From NCBI GenBank assembly GCA_002068015.1, contig MVRV01000181.1, forward strand, positions 1-45,120: a stretch of 45,120 nt of DNA. The letters run 5' to 3'. Below the pieces are notes generated by a model, which saw only the letters and a program-made list of their open reading frames with translations, was not told the origin of the DNA and made no database searches. This document shows positions 42,557 through 45,120 of this stretch, piece after piece. The translations under genes were made by a program, and so were the position numbers. The DNA comes from Smithella sp. PtaU1.Bin162 (GTDB lineage Bacteria; Desulfobacterota; Syntrophia; Syntrophales; Smithellaceae). Numbering within the stretch: the stretch's first letter is position 1; the number at the start of each line of letters is the position of its first letter.

Positions 42557-43825
42557 ATGGAAAATATTAAACCAGGATGTCTGGATGGTGTAACAATCCT
42601 CGACTTTACTTGGGTCTTGGCAGGTCCCCATGCGACAAAGACACTTGCTGATATGGGGGCAAATATTATTAAAGTGGAACAATACAAAGCCGGGGCCAAC
42701 GAAAGGTGGCTTCCCTACCGGATAACCCATGACGAGGTTACACAAAGCTCCTACACGATAAATGTAAACCGGGGAAAAAAGAGCATCTGTATAAATATGA
42801 AAGCTCCCAAGGGGATGGCGCTGATTCATGAACTTATCAAAAAGAGTGACGTTTTGGTAGAGAATTTTGCTCCGGGCGTCATGGATCGGCTGAAACTGGA
42901 TTACGAATCGGTCAAGAAAATAAAGGAAGATATTATTTATTGCTCTATCTCCTGTTTCGGACACTGGGGACCGTACAGCCACAAGCCCGGATATGACATG
43001 ATTGCCCAAGGTGCCAGCGGCTGGACCGCCCAGAGCGATCCACCCATTATAGCACCCGTTTCCATCGGTGATACCGTTGCCGCCATGCACGCAACAACGG
43101 CCATTCTGGGTGCCCTGTACGCGAAGAAGACCAAGGGAATAGGACAAAATATCGATATTTCCATGATGGATTGCCTGTTTTCTCTCCATGAAAATACCCT
43201 GCCTTGGTATCTGATCACCCAGGCTGTCGGGGAACCAATCCAACCACCGCGGATCGGGCGGCAGCATCCCGGTTACGCCCCCTACGGTATTTATCAGGGA
43301 AAGAACGGCGGTATGATCTGCATCGCCTGCCTCACGGAAGCACGCTGGCAGCCTCTTGTTAAACTTATGGGCGAGAAGTATGCATGGCTGCTGACTGATC
43401 CGCGGGCGAAGGATGTATCTACCCGCTGTACAACTGCAAACGCTCCCTTCATCCACAAAGTCTTGGAGGAATGGGTTATGGAACAGGATTCTGTTGAGGA
43501 AGTGGAGAAACTTCTCGATCAGGTCGAGGTACCCTGTCTGAGGGTTCGGACTCTCCGCGAGTTGGCGGATACGGATCCACAAATCAAGGCACGGGAAATG
43601 ATGCCGTCGGTGGATCAGCCTTTTATCGGTCCCATGAAAATGTACGGCAGCCCGCTGAAGATGTCGGAAACACCATCGTGCATAAGAGGTTATGCCCCGA
43701 TTCTCGGTGAACATAATACGGATATTCTTACCAGTGTTTTGGGGTATAATGAAGAGCAGGTGAAATCCCTGTACAAGGAAGATGTTCTGTATCATGAACC
43801 TGCCGTGGACAGGCTGAAAAAGTAG
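42557..43825 (+). CDS. CaiB/BaiF (class III) CoA-transferase
   Basis: A 422-residue CoA-transferase with the VTILDFTWVLAGPHAT start (12-27), GANIIKVE (34-41), FAPGVMDRLKLDYE (104-117) and the catalytic Asp172 in VSIGDTVAAMHA, the canonical GD position. I start at 42557, because GGAGG is upstream and the family N-terminus begins here; the frame extends 29 codons further up but into the preceding gene. It probably activates the substrate of this operon, which has no acyl-CoA ligase, using CoA from a product thioester. Confidence 0.9.
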   Translation: MENIKPGCLDGVTILDFTWVLAGPHATKTLADMGANIIKVEQYKAGANERWLPYRITHDEVTQSSYTINVNRGKKSICINMKAPKGMALIHELIKKSDVLVENFAPGVMDRLKLDYESVKKIKEDIIYCSISCFGHWGPYSHKPGYDMIAQGASGWTAQSDPPIIAPVSIGDTVAAMHATTAILGALYAKKTKGIGQNIDISMMDCLFSLHENTLPWYLITQAVGEPIQPPRIGRQHPGYAPYGIYQGKNGGMICIACLTEARWQPLVKLMGEKYAWLLTDPRAKDVSTRCTTANAPFIHKVLEEWVMEQDSVEEVEKLLDQVEVPCLRVRTLRELADTDPQIKAREMMPSVDQPFIGPMKMYGSPLKMSETPSCIRGYAPILGEHNTDILTSVLGYNEEQVKSLYKEDVLYHEPAVDRLKK

Positions 43826-43850
43826 CAATCAGAAATAGAGGTAAAAGAAA

Positions 43851-44600
43851 ATGTTGAAATTCGAAAAATTGGACATAATCAGAAGAAAAATCCGTCAAGA
43901 TGATATGAAAGATCTGGGAGTTCCGACACACGATATGATCAAACGCTGTATTGATGAAGGAAAACTCGATTTAGCCAAGGAACTGGTCAGCTATACAATT
44001 GCCGAAAGTAAAGGTCTCCACGATCTTTATGTAGACTGGACATCGGACATGTTGGACAAGGTCGCCAAGAAGTGGGGCGAAGAAGCCATGTATCAGTTGC
44101 TGCGAGACACCCAGGGAACATGGATGATGAAGAGGAGCTGGAAAGGATTCATTAAGATGAATATCTACGAAAGGCTCTGGCTTAATGCTGAAGTATTCCG
44201 TGCCCACCGCTGCGGGCCGAAACAAATGGGAGAACTCGATTTCACCGAGGATAATGAAAAAATCATTATGAGCTGCAATCCCTGTGGCAGCGGCGGCCGC
44301 ACCCGCCGCGGCGACCCGGTGGACAAAACGCCTTCACGCTATGGAGCTCCTTATAATTTCGGCAAAACTTCCCAGGCTTATCCCTGGAGCTGGAGTGAAA
44401 AAGGTGTGCCTTATTACTGCATCCACTGTGCCATTAATGAGACACTGATGATTGAGTGGGGCGGCTGGCCACTGTGGGTTACGGAATACGTGGAGGATCC
44501 CGGCAAACCCTGCGCCTGGGTCTTCTACAAACGACCGGAGACGATGCCTGAAAAATACTGGACAAGGTTGGGCTTCAAAAAGCCCGATAAATTTGAATAA
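43851..44600 (+). CDS. Unrecognised Cys-rich protein, putative metal binding
   Basis: I do not recognise the family. The 249-residue protein has a charged alpha-helical N-terminal half (about 1-120, EERLW-type helices, no signal or membrane segment) and a C-terminal half with CNPCGSGGR (Cys142, Cys145), RYGAPYNF, the YYCIHCA pair (Cys190, His192, Cys193), a Trp-rich GGWPLWVTEY stretch and Cys221. The CxxC plus CxHC arrangement suggests a zinc or Fe-S site. The gene is 25 bases after the CoA-transferase, so it most likely belongs to the same operon. The tryptophans and glycine-rich metal loop could form a substrate pocket, but no activity can be claimed. Confidence 0.8.
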   Translation: MLKFEKLDIIRRKIRQDDMKDLGVPTHDMIKRCIDEGKLDLAKELVSYTIAESKGLHDLYVDWTSDMLDKVAKKWGEEAMYQLLRDTQGTWMMKRSWKGFIKMNIYERLWLNAEVFRAHRCGPKQMGELDFTEDNEKIIMSCNPCGSGGRTRRGDPVDKTPSRYGAPYNFGKTSQAYPWSWSEKGVPYYCIHCAINETLMIEWGGWPLWVTEYVEDPGKPCAWVFYKRPETMPEKYWTRLGFKKPDKFE

Positions 44601-44677
44601 CCGGTCGGTTGCCGAGTTCGCCACGGAAGGGAAGAACACGAAAACATCCTTGCCAGGATGGACTAAAACAAACTATC

Positions 44678-45120
44678 ATGATTGCGGTAAATTTGGGAAG
44701 AACGGCATACAGCGAAGTGCTTTACCTCCAGGAACTCTGCCATGCTGCCCGTGTTAAAGGACGGATCGAAGACATGATTATGCTTTTGGAGCATGATCCT
44801 GTCATTACCATGGGCAGCAGTGCCGCGGCCAAGGATCTACTGGTAACAGAGGAAGAACTGGCTCAGCAGGGCATTCCAATTTATCACGTCAGCCGGGGAG
44901 GGAGAATCACCTGTCACTATCCGGGTCAACTGGTCGGATATTTCATCATCAATCTGAACCTTTTTGGATGGGATGTTCACCGCTTTGTCCGCGGTATCGA
45001 GGATTCTATTATCTTGACCTTGGCCGACTACGGAGTCCAAGCTGAAACCATCCGACATATGACAGGCGTGTGGACAGGAAACAATAAGATTGCCGCGATC
45101 GGGATCGAGGTGCGCAAGGG
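44678..45120 (+). CDS. lipB: Lipoyl(octanoyl) transferase, 3' end outside window
   Basis: Transfers octanoyl from ACP to the lipoyl lysine of E2-type domains. The 147 codons present begin MIAVNLGRTAYSEV and include EHDPVITMGSS, the SRGGRITCHYPGQLVGYFI block (RGGxxTxHxPGQ family motif) and GVWTGNNKIAAIGIEVRKG with the conserved active-site Lys. The catalytic Cys would lie beyond the window edge. The ribosome-binding site is weak and 77 bases separate it from the unknown gene, so co-transcription is likely but not certain. It lies in line with two lipoyl-domain genes of the same train. Confidence 0.92.
   Translation, partial: MIAVNLGRTAYSEVLYLQELCHAARVKGRIEDMIMLLEHDPVITMGSSAAAKDLLVTEEELAQQGIPIYHVSRGGRITCHYPGQLVGYFIINLNLFGWDVHRFVRGIEDSIILTLADYGVQAETIRHMTGVWTGNNKIAAIGIEVRK

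Noticed and set aside
42368..43828. 486-codon open frame on the minus strand
   Set aside because: It runs antisense to the CoA-transferase at 42557-43825, which has clear family motifs; the frame has no recognisable domain or ribosome-binding site.
12812..44660. Similar CATCCT...AGGATG hairpins at 12812-12826 and 44645-44660
   Set aside because: Six-base stems with different loops and no T-run; this similarity is expected by chance over 45 kb.
1..45120. tRNA, rRNA, CRISPR, insertion sequence or prophage
   Set aside because: Intergenic regions were read for tRNA-like T-loops, regular repeats, and terminal inverted repeats, and genes for transposases or integrases; none was found.

Overview
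The window looks like part of the chromosome of an anaerobic Gram-negative bacterium, most likely a fatty-acid or aromatic-acid degrading Desulfobacterota (former Deltaproteobacteria, Syntrophales-like). The lineage is inferred from gene content: a 2-oxoacid:ferredoxin oxidoreductase, an LPS Kdo transferase, TRAP and branched-chain-amino-acid-type ABC importers, sigma-54 regulation, and a very high density of acyl-CoA enzymes. I saw no tRNA, rRNA, CRISPR array, insertion sequence or phage gene.

Layout. (1) 52-951: porB, the end of an oxidoreductase operon that begins outside the window; it converges on waaA/kdtA (993-2300, minus). (2) 2399-12679, minus: a probable nine-gene operon, read from high to low coordinate: two CaiB/BaiF CoA-transferases, a hot-dog dehydratase, a DUF169 protein, an acyl-CoA ligase, a TRAP importer (P, Q, M) and an alpha/beta hydrolase. 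It is headed by a perfect FNR-like palindrome and lies next to a Crp/Fnr regulator gene (13047-13724). (3) 13905-14561: rpe on plus. (4) 14714-20268, minus: thiolase, 3-hydroxyacyl-CoA dehydrogenase, acyl-CoA dehydrogenase, an NMO/FabK-like flavoprotein and a glycosyltransferase, i.e. short-chain beta-oxidation. (5) 20520-21044: a YacP-like NYN protein. (6) 21161-29087, minus: an MBL-fold hydrolase, a cyclase-fold hydrolase, a beta-keto acid cleavage enzyme, a second paralogous cyclase, then livG, livF, substrate-binding protein, livH and livM. A textbook -24/-12 promoter and upstream dyads precede it, and the adjacent gene encodes a PAS-sigma-54 activator (29418-30803). (7) 31139 to the end, plus: a TetR regulator followed by a long gene train: E1 alpha, E1 beta, a butanediol-dehydrogenase-like Zn enzyme, SDR, enoyl-CoA hydratase, E2, lipoyl-E3, two partner acyl-CoA dehydrogenases, a C_GCAxxG_C_C protein, a CoA-transferase, an unrecognised Cys-rich protein, and lipB (cut by the window end).

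How the parts fit. Regions 2, 6 and 7 each combine a regulator with uptake or CoA activation and carbon-skeleton breakdown. The least ordinary is region 6. Two paralogous cyclase-fold metal hydrolases flank a beta-keto acid cleavage enzyme, which suggests hydrolytic opening of a cyclic (di)ketone followed by acetyl-CoA-dependent cleavage, resembling the logic of anaerobic phloroglucinol degradation. Region 7 couples a lipoate-dependent 2-oxoacid or acyloin dehydrogenase complex to beta-oxidation enzymes and carries its own lipoate-attachment gene. Two nearly identical TetR-type operators mark it, one on the regulator promoter and one between the E1 alpha and E1 beta genes. All pathway assignments are inference; families are assigned from visible motifs.
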